From Semisulcospira habei (taxonomy: Eukaryota; Mollusca; Gastropoda; Semisulcospiridae), in NCBI GenBank assembly GCA_036245525.1, contig BTPG01000001.1, positions 220,431,820-220,495,819 on the forward strand: 64,000 nt of DNA. The letters run 5' to 3'. Under the pieces are notes generated by a model. It had not been told where the DNA came from. It did no database searches and saw only the letters and a list, made by a program, of their open reading frames with translations. Numbering within the stretch: position 1 is the stretch's first letter; each line of letters begins with the position of its first letter. A program made the translations under genes and the position numbers. This document shows, one piece after another, positions 19,404 to 29,748 of the stretch.

Positions 19404-19710
19404 ATTGTATTGTATTGTGTTGTGTTGTGTTGTATTGTATTGTATTGTATTGTATTGTATTGTATTGTATTGTATTGTATTGTATTGTATTGTATTGTAT
19501 TGAATCAACAAATGTAATTCATAACAAATGTCCATTTTTGCACAAGAACAAAATAGGATGACATTTGACTTGCTACATATGTGTTGTATTGTATTGTATT
19601 GTATTGTATTGTATTGTATTGTATTGTATTGAATCAACAAATGTAATTCATAACAAATGTCCATTTTTGTACAAGAACAAAATAGGATGACATTTGACTT
19701 GCTACATATG
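19404..19710 (+). repeat. (TATTG)n tail plus 80-bp flank, duplicated in tandem
   Basis: TATTG array at 19404-19501, 80-bp segment at 19502-19581, second TATTG array at 19582-19630, then the 80-bp segment again at 19631-19710. The two 80-bp segments differ at only one position that I can see (GCACAAG against GTACAAG), so the duplication is recent. Confidence 0.88.
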
Positions 19711-20184
19711 AAACAACAAAGTTCAATGCGAAACTATTTTGAACTCAGTATCTATAAACCGAAATCTATACTACAGTGCAAACGTGAAGTTGTTTCCCTC
19801 GCATTCCTGTGGTATTTCGGTTTGTAGACTTTTTTCGTGCGATTTGCGATCTAGACTTCTTATTTCAAAATAAATAATGGGAAATTGAGTATATTTTCGG
19901 ACTGTGCGTAGTCTTTCTACGTGTAAGAAATGAGCTTTAGCCATTCAAATGTTGAATATGTGTTTTTTAGGCGACCAGTCACACACTCTAGTTTGCAAAC
20001 TGCCTACAGGTTCACCAAGATGTCCCAGACACCTGGGCGCGGTAAGACTACGCCAAGTGGTGTGGGGATGCTATCTATGTAAAAGTGGTCTTAACAGGTT
20101 CTATAAAACAATGTGTGAATAATTATAAGATCAGACGAAAAGATTGATAAAAAACTTCTTTTGCCTCGTAAAGACTATCTTCTC
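19711..20184. other. No recognisable feature
   Basis: Unique-looking AT-leaning sequence after the LINE tail. No gene, repeat family or hairpin found. Confidence 0.45.
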
Positions 20185-20375
20185 TAGTTCGTTCAGTACC
20201 AGTAGAGGCTGTGTTTCTGCAATTTTTCGTTAATTCAACACCAAAAAGCCCTAACTGTCCCAGGAACATGGATTCAAAGTGGTATCAGCAAGAGGCAACT
20301 GCGGGGGCTTATGAGTATCTATACCTCTTGCAGTTGGGTGCCGTTCAAATTTTCTCAGCACTAAACGGGCTAAAC
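20185..20375. mobile_element. TTAA-B3 MITE, degenerate ends
   Basis: The left flank GTACCAGTAGAGGCTGTG and GGAACATGGATTCAAAG match the B3 copies at 41315 and 42268. The core AGCAAGAGGCAACTGCGGGG has lost most of the left arm, while the right arm GGGGCTTATGAGTATCTATA with CCTCTTGCAG remains. No clean TTAA. Confidence 0.55.
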
Positions 20376-20689
20376 AATTGTTATGATGGTTCAGGTATCA
20401 TTTGCTACAGCAGATATTTAAATGGCTTCTGGATTAAGGTTGCAATAGAAAGTAGAACTGCATCTTCATAAAGACGTCAAACCAAGAGCTAAAGATGGGT
20501 GGCCAGGAGTAATCTCGGATGTTTAGCAGCTCTTATATGGTAGTGTCAAAAAAAGCAATTAAGCCTCCGAAAATATCCCTCATTTGATTCCTTGTATGGT
20601 GCGTGCGTGAGTACAAGTAGCCATTAACGAGCACGTAAATCAAACGTCAGATCATCTGTGGTAGCAAAGGAAAGCAGATGCAAATGTGA

Positions 20690-20750
20690 CCAGCAAAAAA
20701 CATCGTGAGCCCCGCATCTGCGGGGGCTCATGAAGATCCATCCCTCTTAG
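20690..20750. mobile_element. TTAA-B core, degenerate
   Basis: CATCGTGAGCCCCGCATC faces TGCGGGGGCTCATGAAGATC, then CATCCCTCTTAG. The outer left arm is replaced by an A-rich stretch. Confidence 0.5.
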
Positions 20751-21789
20751 TACATATTTTACATTCTCTGAAGTAATCGATTCGATGAATGCACACTAGT
20801 CATTTGATCAACTCACAGATTCAAGATTCAGAAGATTGTATTTCCTTGATCCTTAGATTACACCCATTCCGTCCCATAGCGCATGCGCAACAACACATTT
20901 CCTGTTTTCTAAAATGTGTACCCACACGCACGCAAGACCTCCAGTGCGAGTGCACCCATTTACTTCTACGCTTTCGCGCATGCACATCAATTCGTTTGTT
21001 TCCTGTTCTTGTTTTGGCTGTGTTATCGGTCCCGCATGTAGCGGAAACGCCAGAAATTGGAAACCTGATATTTGGATTGCGGGCTGTAGTTTTATTTCAA
21101 TTTAAATTGCTGATTTTTGTTGTTGTTGTTATAGCTTTGCTGTTTCCAGTGTGTCTGAAGACGTTTCTAACCAGGATCGTGTTGTTTTATACCCAGTAAG
21201 CAGCGACTACACGGGCCGACGTCGGCTCACGGCCCTAGCTGACTGGGGAGTGGTGTGAATGAGGAGTTTTTTTTCAATCAAGGCTTTTATCTTTTGGTTC
21301 GCTGTTTTCAGTTTGTGGATTTCAAATTCTGATTTAAACAGGAGTTGTATGCACTAATTATCTAGTTTCCGATTTGTTGAAATGCGACACTTTCATTTTT
21401 ATTTTTTTTGGGGGGGTTTAATCGATATTAATTGTTTCGTTTCCGCTTTTTTTCCTCCTATATTCAGTTTGACAATTTCACAGTTTGATTCAATTAGGAC
21501 TGATATGCGAATCAGATATTTCGTTTCTCTTTTGTTGAAAGGCGCCCTTGCACATTTCCTTTTTTCAACGTGTTATTTGAAATTCTCTATTTTTTAGGTT
21601 TATTGGTTTGACACAGTTAGAAGGAGTAATGGGGTGTGTTTGTGTGTGCGGACGTCTCGTGCTTTTCAGTAGTCTACCTCTAAAATCTGTAAATGTAGGG
21701 TGAAAACATCCTGAATTAGAACAAAAATATATTATTATGGGTGCATCCACACGATAACCCCTTTTCTGTCGAAAAGGAAACTCGACCCA
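20751..21789. other. No clear feature; possible HP-E remnant
   Basis: T-rich sequence without a supported gene. ACGGGCCGACGTCGGCTC near 21209-21226, next to CCCAGTAAGC at 21192, resembles a worn end of the GC-rich HP-E family. Confidence 0.4.
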
Positions 21790-21923
21790 ACTGTAAGAGG
21801 CATAGATCTTCATCGAGCCCCCACAGATGCGGGGGGGGGGGGTGGGGACTCGAGCCCCCTCCCCCCCCCCCCCCCCCCCGCAACTGCAGGGGCTCGATGA
21901 GGATGAATGCATGCCTCTCTTAC
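21790..21923. mobile_element. TTAA-B core with expanded G and C runs in the loop
   Basis: Arms GTAAGAGGCATAGATCTTC plus ATCGAGCCCC, and the matching GGGGCTCGATGAGGAT plus GCCTCTCTTAC. The ATCGAG/CTCGAT pair replaces the usual CATGAG/CTCATG in both arms. The loop carries about 12 G and about 20 C in a row, an unusual expansion. Confidence 0.65.
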
Positions 21924-22070
21924 TCTCTTCTTTGTCAGTATTCGCTTTCCTTGGACACTGTGTCATCTTTAGGGTTTGTTTAACAGACATTTTCAGGCTG
22001 AAATACAAACTGCGTCTACCGCGACATTGAAGGAGCTAAACTGAAGGCGTGTCAGAAGGCCTGATAGTAA

Positions 22071-22290
22071 TCCCCTCGCTGCCAATGGTCACGAATTGCG
22101 CGTCTGAAAAGACTGGGCGACATTTGCCGCGAGAAGAACGCAAATGTAAGTGGGAGCAAGCTTAGACACAATAAACGCTGGCGACGCAAGAGATATAAAC
22201 CCTCATGAGCCCCCGCGACTGCGGGGGCTCATGAGGGTTTATGTCTCTTGCAGCTGGGTAGCGTTCTCTTTGCCCGGCCCCCACCCGGGT
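22071..22290. mobile_element. TTAA-B2 MITE, ends worn
   Basis: The left end CCCCTCGCTGCCAATGG follows TAAT. Core AAGAGATATAAACCCTCATG faces CATGAGGGTTTATGTCTCTT exactly, apart from one position. The right flank GCAGCTGGGTAGCGTT is shared with the copy at 50084. Confidence 0.65.
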
Positions 22291-22594
22291 CTGCCCTGGG
22301 GGGACTTGCGTGGGGTTAACTACTTTTTAGTTCCCAGGGTCACCCTGGTCAGCCCCACAGGGTGGGTTTTCCCTTCTATTCTGGGGCATGTGTTTCTGTC
22401 TACCCTTGGTCCATTCTCCTGTATTTGCCTTTTTTAAACTCTCCTTACTGTCTGCGCTGCCTGTAGCTCTTGATGTTGGATGTGTGTTGCTAAATGGTCT
22501 TGGCTTTATTTAGGCCCAATGTCGTAGGTTTATTTAACGTATTAGACCGGCTGGCGACATACATTCAATATTCTGTTTAGGTTTTTTTTTTCAC

Positions 22595-22665
22595 AAGCAG
22601 TGCCGGCACGTCCTGAGAAAGTCTTGTTGCTGTCGGGACGTTAAGCAATGTACAATCAATCAATT
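22595..22665 (+). mobile_element. SINE 3' tail
   Basis: GTGCCGGCACGTCCTGAGAA, then GGGACGTTAAGCAATG and an AATC repeat (ACAATCAATCAATT). The GGGACGTTAA plus 4-bp tail is a common molluscan SINE ending. Confidence 0.5.
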
Positions 22666-23477
22666 TCTTTGCCCGGGCTGTTCTGAGGTTAATTACTCAT
22701 ACCTCTAAATGTTCTGAGTTTGCGCTATGTACAAGTCACGGAAGACAGATGGACAGTGGTAGCGGGATCAGGACGTCGTGTGATCCACCACAGTAACTCA
22801 TGGGTTATGTGGCATTGCACCAGCTGTCCAGGCGGCCAGTTAATTAGGTACAATTCACTTCAGTTCAATAAAATGTATTACCATTAACGGGCAATTACAG
22901 TGCAACGGACAGGGTAACAGTAAGAACAAGATCATTTAATAAACACTTAATTACTAGGACGTGCTAAATTCTGTAAATTATGTAAACAACTAATAATACT
23001 GACGTACTAAGCTGCAAACGCCTGTCAATCATACTAAGACATTTAAAAAACTCTAATCACCCGATTCAAACTAAGACTAACGGATAAGATACAATATTAA
23101 AATGGCAAAAATAATGAGGAGAATAAGTAAACAATAAATAAATAAATTATTACTATAATCGAAAATAAAATATAAAATAAGTGATAAATAAGTAAATTTC
23201 ATTCATTCATTCATTCATTCATTCATTAACATATAAATAAATAAATAACAAATATATAAATTAATACATAAATAAATAAATAAATAATAATAAATAAATA
23301 AATAAATAAATGCAACTACCCATCCAAATAACCATCCAAACGGAAAGCTAAATATCTGGTATTCATATAAATGCAAACTGAATCAAACTGTGAAACTAGC
23401 AACCCCTAAGATTTCAAAGTTAGCAGTATCACGAATATATGAAAAACTTAGTCTGAACATGAAAGGGGAATAGGTAT
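22666..23477. other. AT-rich region with simple repeats
   Basis: No gene. (ATTC)n at 23199-23226 and (TAAA)n stretches at 23235-23255 and 23268-23312 lie in strongly AT-rich sequence. Confidence 0.6.
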
Positions 23478-23547
23478 TTGTGCTTGTCTGTGATTTTGGA
23501 CATTACGGCTTACAGCCGGAAGGTCTAGAATCACAGACAAGCACATG
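23478..23547. mobile_element. HP-A hairpin
   Basis: TTGTGCTTGTCTGTGATTTT faces AATCACAGACAAGCACA. The common GCTGG/CCAGC pair is GCTTG/CAAGC here, changed in both arms. Confidence 0.75.
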
Positions 23548-23717
23548 TGCGTGTGTAATTAGCACCAGGGTCTATCGTAACATCGTAAACTGCACCCCTG
23601 AGGTTGTGTTGTGAATTCTGGCAGTGAGTAAATGTTAATTACTGGAGAACAATTGTCTGTACGGACAGCTGAGACAACACGTGTCGCCTAAATTAAACAT
23701 TGGGTTAGAGACAGTGT

Positions 23718-23819
23718 GTGTGGGGGGGGGGGGGTGGGGGGGGGGAGGCAGGATGTAGAGAAGGAGAGCTGGAGGTAAAGGGGAGGGGAGGAAGGGAAGG
23801 GGGGAGGAAGAAAAAAAGA
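23718..23819 (+). repeat. G-rich purine tract
   Basis: Runs of 12 G and 10 G separated by one T, then a GGGGAGGGGAGGAAGG-like purine stretch. Capable of G-quadruplex or triplex structure by composition. Confidence 0.7.
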
Positions 23820-23889
23820 GTATACCCCAAATTTAGAGTTGTCTTCGGAAGACATCATAGCATTGTATGAGATAGATGGAGAACGATAG

Positions 23890-24107
23890 TATGACGGAGG
23901 TACCAGAAGAGAGACTGCGCCTCTAACTCATCAAGCAGCTATTTTGTCAACCCCCTTGACCTAGAATGGTCCATCTATACTGGCGAGCAAGAGAAATGCG
24001 ACATTTTTGGAATCACCGGAAACACATTAGTGTTTCCGATGATTCCAAAAATGTCGCATTTCTTTTGCTCGTCAGTATATATCTTGTCGTAGTGCGTCAG
24101 GGCTGAA
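23890..24107. mobile_element. Degenerate TTAA-C element with a different hairpin inside
   Basis: The left remnants GGTACCAGAAGAGAG and CCCTTGACCTAGAATGG and the right flank TCGTAGTGCGTCAGGGCTGA belong to family C. Between them 23976-24079 is a separate strong hairpin: CGAGCAAGAGAAATGCGACA, TTTTTGGAATCACCGG, and its complement, with AACACATTAGTGTT at the centre. I infer that the hairpin element inserted into the C copy. Confidence 0.55.
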
Positions 24108-24154
24108 TGGATATTAAATTGATAGTTTAGAATGGATATTAAATTGATAGTTTA
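24105..24154 (+). repeat. 25-bp tandem duplication
   Basis: GAATGGATATTAAATTGAT plus AGTTTA occurs twice in succession with no difference. It starts at the right end of the C element. Confidence 0.9.
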
Positions 24155-24268
24155 GAATTTTATGAAATAAGTGCTTTTTCTCACTGTGCCACTGGTATCT
24201 CCGAGCAAACGACAGTGGTCATCTCACGGCGTACTAGCAGTGAAAGCGCGGCAGGTTCAGGGTCGCGT

Positions 24269-24271
<3 letters not shown>

Positions 24272-24342
<71 letters not shown>
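24272..24342. repeat. (CA)n microsatellite
   Basis: Uninterrupted AC run of about 70 bases. Confidence 0.98.
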
Positions 24343-24344
<2 letters not shown>

Positions 24345-24358
24345 GAAAATAATAAAAC

Positions 24359-24427
24359 GTGTGCTGGTCTGCGATTTTGGACTTAACGGTCACAGGCCCT
24401 TAGGTCCCAAATCACAGACCAGCACAT
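24359..24427. mobile_element. HP-A hairpin
   Basis: GTGTGCTGGTCTGCGATTTT faces AAATCACAGACCAGCACA. Lies 16 bases after the CA microsatellite. Confidence 0.72.
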
Positions 24428-24731
24428 TTGAACCTAAATACCATAGAGGCTATAGCGCAGTAACAGTTAATGGTATAAGGTGCCAATAACCATACTATGC
24501 AAACGCTTAGCCTTCAGAGCTCCGTGACACAAATTTACAGCCATCTTACCTCTGCTCTTTCATATCTTAGGCAAAGCGGGCAGCAGGTCGACCGTGGAGT
24601 AAAACAAGCTATTTTCTTCTCTCCTTTTTTTTTTTTTTTTTTTCTTTCTTATTGGTTTGCCATTTTGGTTCTGATTTATCGAGCAAAGTATTTAAGATTT
24701 AGGTACAAAAATGGCAATTCTTCTCATACAC

Positions 24732-24890
24732 CAGGGGCCAGTTGCGTGAGTGAGCTAAATCCTGCGCCAGCTACTAAGCAAGGTGCTTAGTGGCAGGCGC
24801 AGGACTGAGCTCGCTCATACAACTGGGGTAGCGGAGCACCTTGCTTGGTGGCTGGCGCAGGACTAAGCTCACTCATGTAACTGGCCCCAG
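24732..24890. mobile_element. HP-D element with three arms
   Basis: GGGGCCAGTTGCGTGAGTGA and CCTGCGCCAGCTACTAAGC pair with the complement ending CTCGCTCATACAACTGG. A third arm, GCGGAGCACCTTGCTTGG to GCTCACTCATGTAACTGG, then follows. Compared with the simple hairpins at 36439 and 38398, one arm has been duplicated. Confidence 0.65.
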
Positions 24891-25420
24891 AACTTAAGTA
24901 CGCCTACGGCTACGGCTACGTGCACGAGACCTACAGTACACCACTAACACAGATTTACAGCAGAGTAAACCTAAGGGAAGGGCGCCTGACCCCAGTTACT
25001 GCCAAGACAACGGGACTCCGTGACAAGAAGAATGAGAAAGTACTCAGCAAATGAGTAAACCGCTACTGGTTATTACTCTGTGAAGGATTACTGATCACAT
25101 TTTCAAGCGTTCATTGCATGGGTTGCCAAGGTCTTCTCTTGATCAAGGTACACAGTCGTCTCCCCTTTTATAAGTATTGCATAGTTGGGTGATTTATTTC
25201 TTTGTTGTCGTTGATTTTTGTTGTTGTTTGTTTGGTTGGTTGGCTGGTTGTTTGTTTAAAATAGCTTACTGCTTTCGTTTATTTATGTACCAAAAATAAT
25301 AAGTAATTGTCCACGGGCCGACCTTTGATGCAAAGACGAAAAAGAGAACCAGTGAGGCAGGCATACAAAAACCTTGTAATGATAGCGTCCCTTTATTTTT
25401 AAGTATATCATATAAGATAC
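24891..25420. other. No recognisable feature
   Basis: Sequence with a short GTTTG/GTTGG-rich stretch near 25208-25256. No gene or repeat family seen. Confidence 0.45.
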
Positions 25421-25860
25421 ATTATTAGTTATTGGTAGCATGGGCTTGCTTCACGGACCCTAGTAGGCCTGAGGGACTAGTTTAAAGGAACCATTGTACC
25501 CCGTTTTCATTCCTCCACTTTTTTCGTAAAAGAAATCAAGAAGACATCTTCCGACCTGGATCACACCAGACATGACTGACGTCAAAGGAATATACATAAT
25601 AGACTTATGGCGTAATTTAAAATATTTCATGACGTTGCCGTCTCCAGTACTGAGTGTGCTTGTTGTTTCGAACAACACTAAGTAACGTTTACTTTAGAAC
25701 GTTTTGGTGATCTTTTATAGAACAAAATTCGCATCCAAGATGCTTCACAAAGTGGGCTACAAGAAGTCCGCCATTTGTCGCTACAAGGGTTTTTGTATCA
25801 CGGTCACATGGTACGGTTTGCGCTAATGGGACTGGTCGTGTGACGTAGGGATGAAAACAA
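25421..25860 (+). repeat. Repeat S, solo copy lacking the central hairpin
   Basis: From ATTATTAGTTATTGGT through TCATTCCTCCACTTTTTTCG, AGACATGACTGACGTCAAAG and CGGTCACATGGTACGGTTTG to GACGTAGGGATGAAAACAA. It matches the three units at 47723-49525, but the 160-bp hairpin that begins those units is shrunk here to one partial arm. Confidence 0.8.
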
Positions 25861-26226
25861 TTACATTTATTGCCCGCATAAAAATATGGTATCTCATCGT
25901 TCGTCTCAGTCATGGTCATTGCATTGAAAATCATAAAAAGAAAAATGTAGTCTACATACATAAAAACCAGTCCAGTGAAACACATACAAATGGTTGGCAG
26001 TTATACGTAATTGTGATACAACCCATTAAACCGTATTCCTCACAGGCGTGAGTCGAGAAACGATTTTTGTCGCTATGCGATGCATATCACTGTACAGTAG
26101 TTTTGTTCACCGTTCATGATATACCCTGTTTAAGAAAAGTGTTTTCACTATGTGAGTCAATGTACTATATTTACATCCGCCGTTCACCCTAAGTATCATT
26201 CCATGATGCGGGTTTTTTAATGTTAA

Positions 26227-26292
26227 TTAATGTACAGTATTTTTCTCTTCTGTTCACGATAGTGAACAGAAGAGGAAAATACTGTACATTAA
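26227..26292. mobile_element. Hairpin, 66 bp
   Basis: TTAATGTACAGTATTTTTCT and CTTCTGTTCAC face GTGAACAGAAG and AGGAAAATACTGTACATTAA. Diverged single arms (TGTACAGTAG near 26092, TGTACTATAT near 26161) lie just upstream. Confidence 0.6.
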
Positions 26293-26708
26293 GCAACATC
26301 GTGAAAGCTCGTTTCAAAACCCACGCCTGTGGTGGTTCGCCGGTCATGCGCAAAGGAATCCATCCGCAACAAAAGAGATTTCATGACTTCACCCCGCTGA
26401 CCTATATACTGCGAGCTAATGTTGCGTATGAAACAAACATTAGACCCCGGAAATTGCTGTTCTGCTCAACGAAGAATCATTTTTTGTCCACTCTTTTTTT
26501 TCTGTCAGACATGTTTCGTTCATCATTTGTTGCCAGCTTTAAACTGGACCGACCATATTAATAGCCCACCGCTAGTGTCTTGTTGGCATGACGTCTGAAA
26601 TCCGGATATTACTGTTCTTCTGAAGCTAAAAATAGGTTTCTTTTCTTCGTCTTCTTTTTATATGTTTTATTCATTTTTAGTCGTCTGTTGGAGAAGCGGG
26701 TGGGACAT
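26293..26708. other. No recognisable feature
   Basis: No supported gene or repeat; the short plus-strand frame here starts inside the preceding hairpin. Confidence 0.45.
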
Positions 26709-26840
26709 ATGGTAGCGCAAGGGTTGTGCCTAATTCGCTTGGCGCCTAAGGCGCCGAGCAAATCAGGCACTACCCTTTCGTTGTCATAGTTAGTCCTGCT
26801 TTGACGAGCGTGCCAGGCTAATCAAGCACTACCCTCAAGC
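26709..26840. mobile_element. TTAA-C core, degenerate, with an extra arm
   Basis: GCAAGGGTTGTGCCTAATTC with GCTTGGCGCC faces GGCGCCGAGCAAATCAGGC. A further diverged right arm, TGCCAGGCTAATCAAGCAC, follows at 26810-26830. Confidence 0.5.
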
Positions 26841-28012
26841 AAATAAAGATGCAATCATTGTCCTTTCCTTGTTTTGTTCAGTCAGTTTGGCGTTGGCTCG
26901 GGGAGAGACAAACGTGTGCAAAAAACGGGCCAGTCGTCACTAATCTGTCTTTACTGACACTGCTGATGTCAATTTCAATGTAAATTTTAGTCTGCTCAAA
27001 GAATGACTTTCATTGCTTATTTCAGATCGACAATATTTCATCTGCTGTCTTTCCTGTCGCGTTCATCTCAACGCCGTCTGAAACGTCTTCAGCGGACTAT
27101 GCTTATTATGTAAATTATATGAGTCGAGGGATATGCTATCTTCCCGATCATGAATATAAATGTACCCACTCCATATATTGTCCCCTTCTTTGACACGTAC
27201 TGATATAATGTATAACACGCAAATTAATTATTCATGAACTTGCTCGATATACTTTCCTTCCCGAAAAGCCTTGCGGCCCTGGCAAAATTGTTGATGGTTT
27301 CTCGAGCAAGGGTCTTACGAAATAAAACGCAAAATACTGTTCTGCTGCAACACTATTGCATCCTTTTCAACTATGACAACGTTAACACTTTGATTAATTT
27401 TAAACTTGCCGTTCTTCTCCAATGCCTAAGATATTTCTCGTCTGTGTACATGCCATCGTGTGCTTCGGCACTCGCATTGAACGTGGAAACCCGTAAAAAG
27501 CGATACAAAGAGTACACAAAGTTGAAGACACTAACCTATAACTTGAAACCTTCATTGTTGTAGATATGTAACGCAAACTAGAGTCGCGAAATGCAACATT
27601 CCAAGCCACAAAAAACAACAACACCGAAACTGTATTACTGTAGGAGGTAGACGGAACAGTCAAACGCTCAAAATCACTCAACACAGTTAGCTCCCTTGCG
27701 TCAACAAAACTGTTGTCTGCTTCACATAGTACCTACAGTGGAGTCATGTTTTCTTGTTTGTTCGCTACTATTATTCTTTCTTTTTCAAGTTATTATCCGC
27801 ACTGCTGCTATGGGTGTTTCATTGCTAAACTTTGCTTATGAATTAAACTGAATTAAAATTAAAATCATTTGTGAATATGCATAGGTTTTGTTTCGGTGTG
27901 CATAGTGATAGTCTCGGTGTGCAAACTTAAAATGGTCTCGCAGAGTGGAGGGCACGAAGCGAAGATAAATTTTTGTTTTGGACTGGGCACATAAGTTATA
28001 TTGAGCAGCAAG
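26841..28012. other. No recognisable feature
   Basis: About 1.2 kb without hairpins, microsatellites or a supported gene; short frames have no recognisable motif. One of the longer unexplained stretches. Confidence 0.45.
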
Positions 28013-28148
28013 TTGCCTGATATAGTGCCGAAAACAGACAGATGGTATTATATGATCCGATCAAAATGTCCTCGTCTTACGACTCGGACACTGATTTTGA
28101 TTCGGGTCTCGTAATCGCATCTGCCTGTTCTCGGCACTAAATCAAGCA
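28013..28148. mobile_element. Hairpin, 136 bp
   Basis: The outer arms TTGCCTGATATAGTGCCG and ACAGACAGATG are answered by CATCTGCCTGTTCTCGGCAC and AATCAAGCAA. An inner pair, CCGATCAAAATGTCC and GACACTGATTTTGATTCGG, continues the stem. Just after it, near 28230-28265, ATCGGACCGACGTCGACCGC resembles a worn HP-E end. Confidence 0.55.
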
Positions 28149-28360
28149 AAATGATACTCACTATAATATAACACCACATGCAAAGTCTTCAGACAATCTT
28201 TAGACGATCCTCAAGCCAGTACTAGCAAGTGACCATCGGACCGACGTCGACCGCAGTCAGCCCGATGGCCGATTGCGTACATAGGTAAACGCTTTAATAT
28301 CCTTTGGATAGCTGATCATGTTGTTAATAAAGAGATCTGATCCAGGCATTAACGGGTTAA

Positions 28361-28566
28361 CCCATTCAGCCCTGACGCACTACAGCACGAGATGGCTCGA
28401 CCACGATAATTCAAGGGTAGTGCCAGATTAGCTTGGCGCCTGTCGGCGCCAAGCTAATCTGGCACTGCCCTTGAATTATCATGGTCGATCCATCTCCTGC
28501 AACTGGTGCAGAGTCATTAGATGACGCCTCCACAATTTGGGAAGTACGTGCGTCGGGCTGAATGAG
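28361..28566. mobile_element. TTAA-C MITE, 206 bp, reference copy
   Basis: Exact TTAA at 28357-28360 and 28567-28570. Left terminus CCCATTCAGCCCTGACGCAC, right terminus GTGCGTCGGGCTGAATGAG: a 19-base terminal inverted repeat with few mismatches. Centre: ATAATTCAAGGGTAGTGCC, AGATTAGCTTGGCGCC and its complement, arms of about 48 bases. The asymmetric spacer CTGGTGCAGAGTCATTAG lies right of the hairpin. TTAA target and CCY terminus fit piggyBac-type MITEs (inference). Confidence 0.85.
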
Positions 28567-28691
28567 TTAATAGCTCGCAATGTCTCATTCGTAAATGCAT
28601 GTTCTTAGCATGTCAACACAAAGTGCTAACTTAACATGTGAAGTTTGAACATCGTAAAATAAAAGACTTATCTACTCTTGTTAACAAGAGG

Positions 28692-29023
28692 CAGTAGAAA
28701 TTAAACCTCTCTTATGTGTACATGTACCTAACTACTCACAGTAGAAATTAAACCTCTCTTGTGTGTACATGTACCTAACTACTCACAGTAGAAGTTAAAT
28801 CTCTCTTATGTGTACATGTATCTAACTACTCACAGCCGTAGAAGTTAAATCTCTCTTATGTGTACATGTACCTAACTACTCACAGTAGAAGTTAAATCTC
28901 TCTTATGTGTACATGTACCTAACTACTCACAGTAGAAGTTAAATCTCTCTTATGTGTACATGTACCTAACTACTCACAGTAGAAATTAAATCTCTCTTAT
29001 GTGTACATGTACCTAACTACTCA
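28692..29023 (+). repeat. 47-bp minisatellite, 7 units
   Basis: Unit CAGTAGAAGTTAAATCTCTC then TTATGTGTACATGTACCTAA then CTACTCA, seven head-to-tail copies. Unit 4 carries a three-base insertion (CAGCCGTAG). Units 1-2 have AAACCTC where later units have AAATCTC. Confidence 0.93.
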
Positions 29024-29112
29024 CACGGATTGTGAAAAAGAGGGGTAGAAAGTCTTGGTTGAGGCAAGACAACCTTGGTGTTGGCAGATTTTAGCAACCG
29101 CCGTGCTTTAAA

Positions 29113-29321
29113 CCCCTTCACTGCCGAGGAAAATGTGAATGCGATCTATCTGCAAGAGGCATAGATCCTGATGCGCCCCCGCGACTGCAGGGGCTCATCA
29201 GGATCTATGTCTCTTGCTGAGTCCAGTTTGTGTCCATGCTCTTTGGACAGTTGGGGTTTATGGTCGTTAAGTGAACACAAATTTTAGAAACAAAAATATA
29301 CGTACTTTGGCGGGGAAGGGG
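29113..29321. mobile_element. TTAA-B1 MITE, about 209 bp
   Basis: Left CCCCTTCACTGCCGAGG after TTTAAA (29107-29112); right CGGGGAAGGGG before TTAA (29322-29325). Core CAAGAGGCATAGATCCTGATG faces CATCAGGATCTATGTCTCTTG: the CTGATG/CATCAG pair replaces CTCATG/CATGAG in both arms. Confidence 0.75.
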
Positions 29322-29330
29322 TTAAAAGGT

Positions 29331-29453
29331 AGACACTATCTACTGATATTACTGTTGAAAAGAGGGACAAAAGAGTTGGCATAACGTGATGTACTACTTT
29401 TGGGTACTCGAAGTCTGCCACTTCGTTCGATATGTCTGCTGTCAAATTCATAT
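29331..29453 (-). mobile_element. 123-bp fragment of the Rex1-like LINE
   Basis: Base-for-base identical to 30141-30263 in copy 2, same orientation, covering part of the end of the coding region. It runs into a TA repeat (29452-29468). Confidence 0.9.
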
Positions 29454-29748
29454 ATATATATATATATAAATATATAATGAACGCGGCAATGACGGACATA
29501 CAACGGGCCGATAAAGTACACGCTGCCTTCACAGCTGTTTTTGGTAGATGAGTATATGTTTACCATCTCGTCCAACCCGTGCCACCTGTTGGCGTGCTGA
29601 TCACCGGACCTACTAAACACCTCCTGTAACAACGTAAGCAGTTCTGTCTGCTAAATCTGCCTATCTTTTACTAACTCCCCCTAACTATCTCATTCCAGTT
29701 AGTCGCCAGAGACTATTTCTTGGCGTGGAGAGATTTAATCGTAGTGAA

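Noticed and set aside
28390..28500. Hairpins as bacterial-style terminators or REP sequences
   Set aside because: Arms are far longer than terminators, no T run follows, and TTAA target duplications show they are mobile elements in a eukaryote.
28692..29023. CRISPR-like array
   Set aside because: Units are contiguous with no unique spacers, and the sequence is eukaryotic; it is a minisatellite.
29452..29468. TA repeat as a promoter TATA region
   Set aside because: It is a short TA microsatellite at the end of a LINE fragment with no gene downstream.
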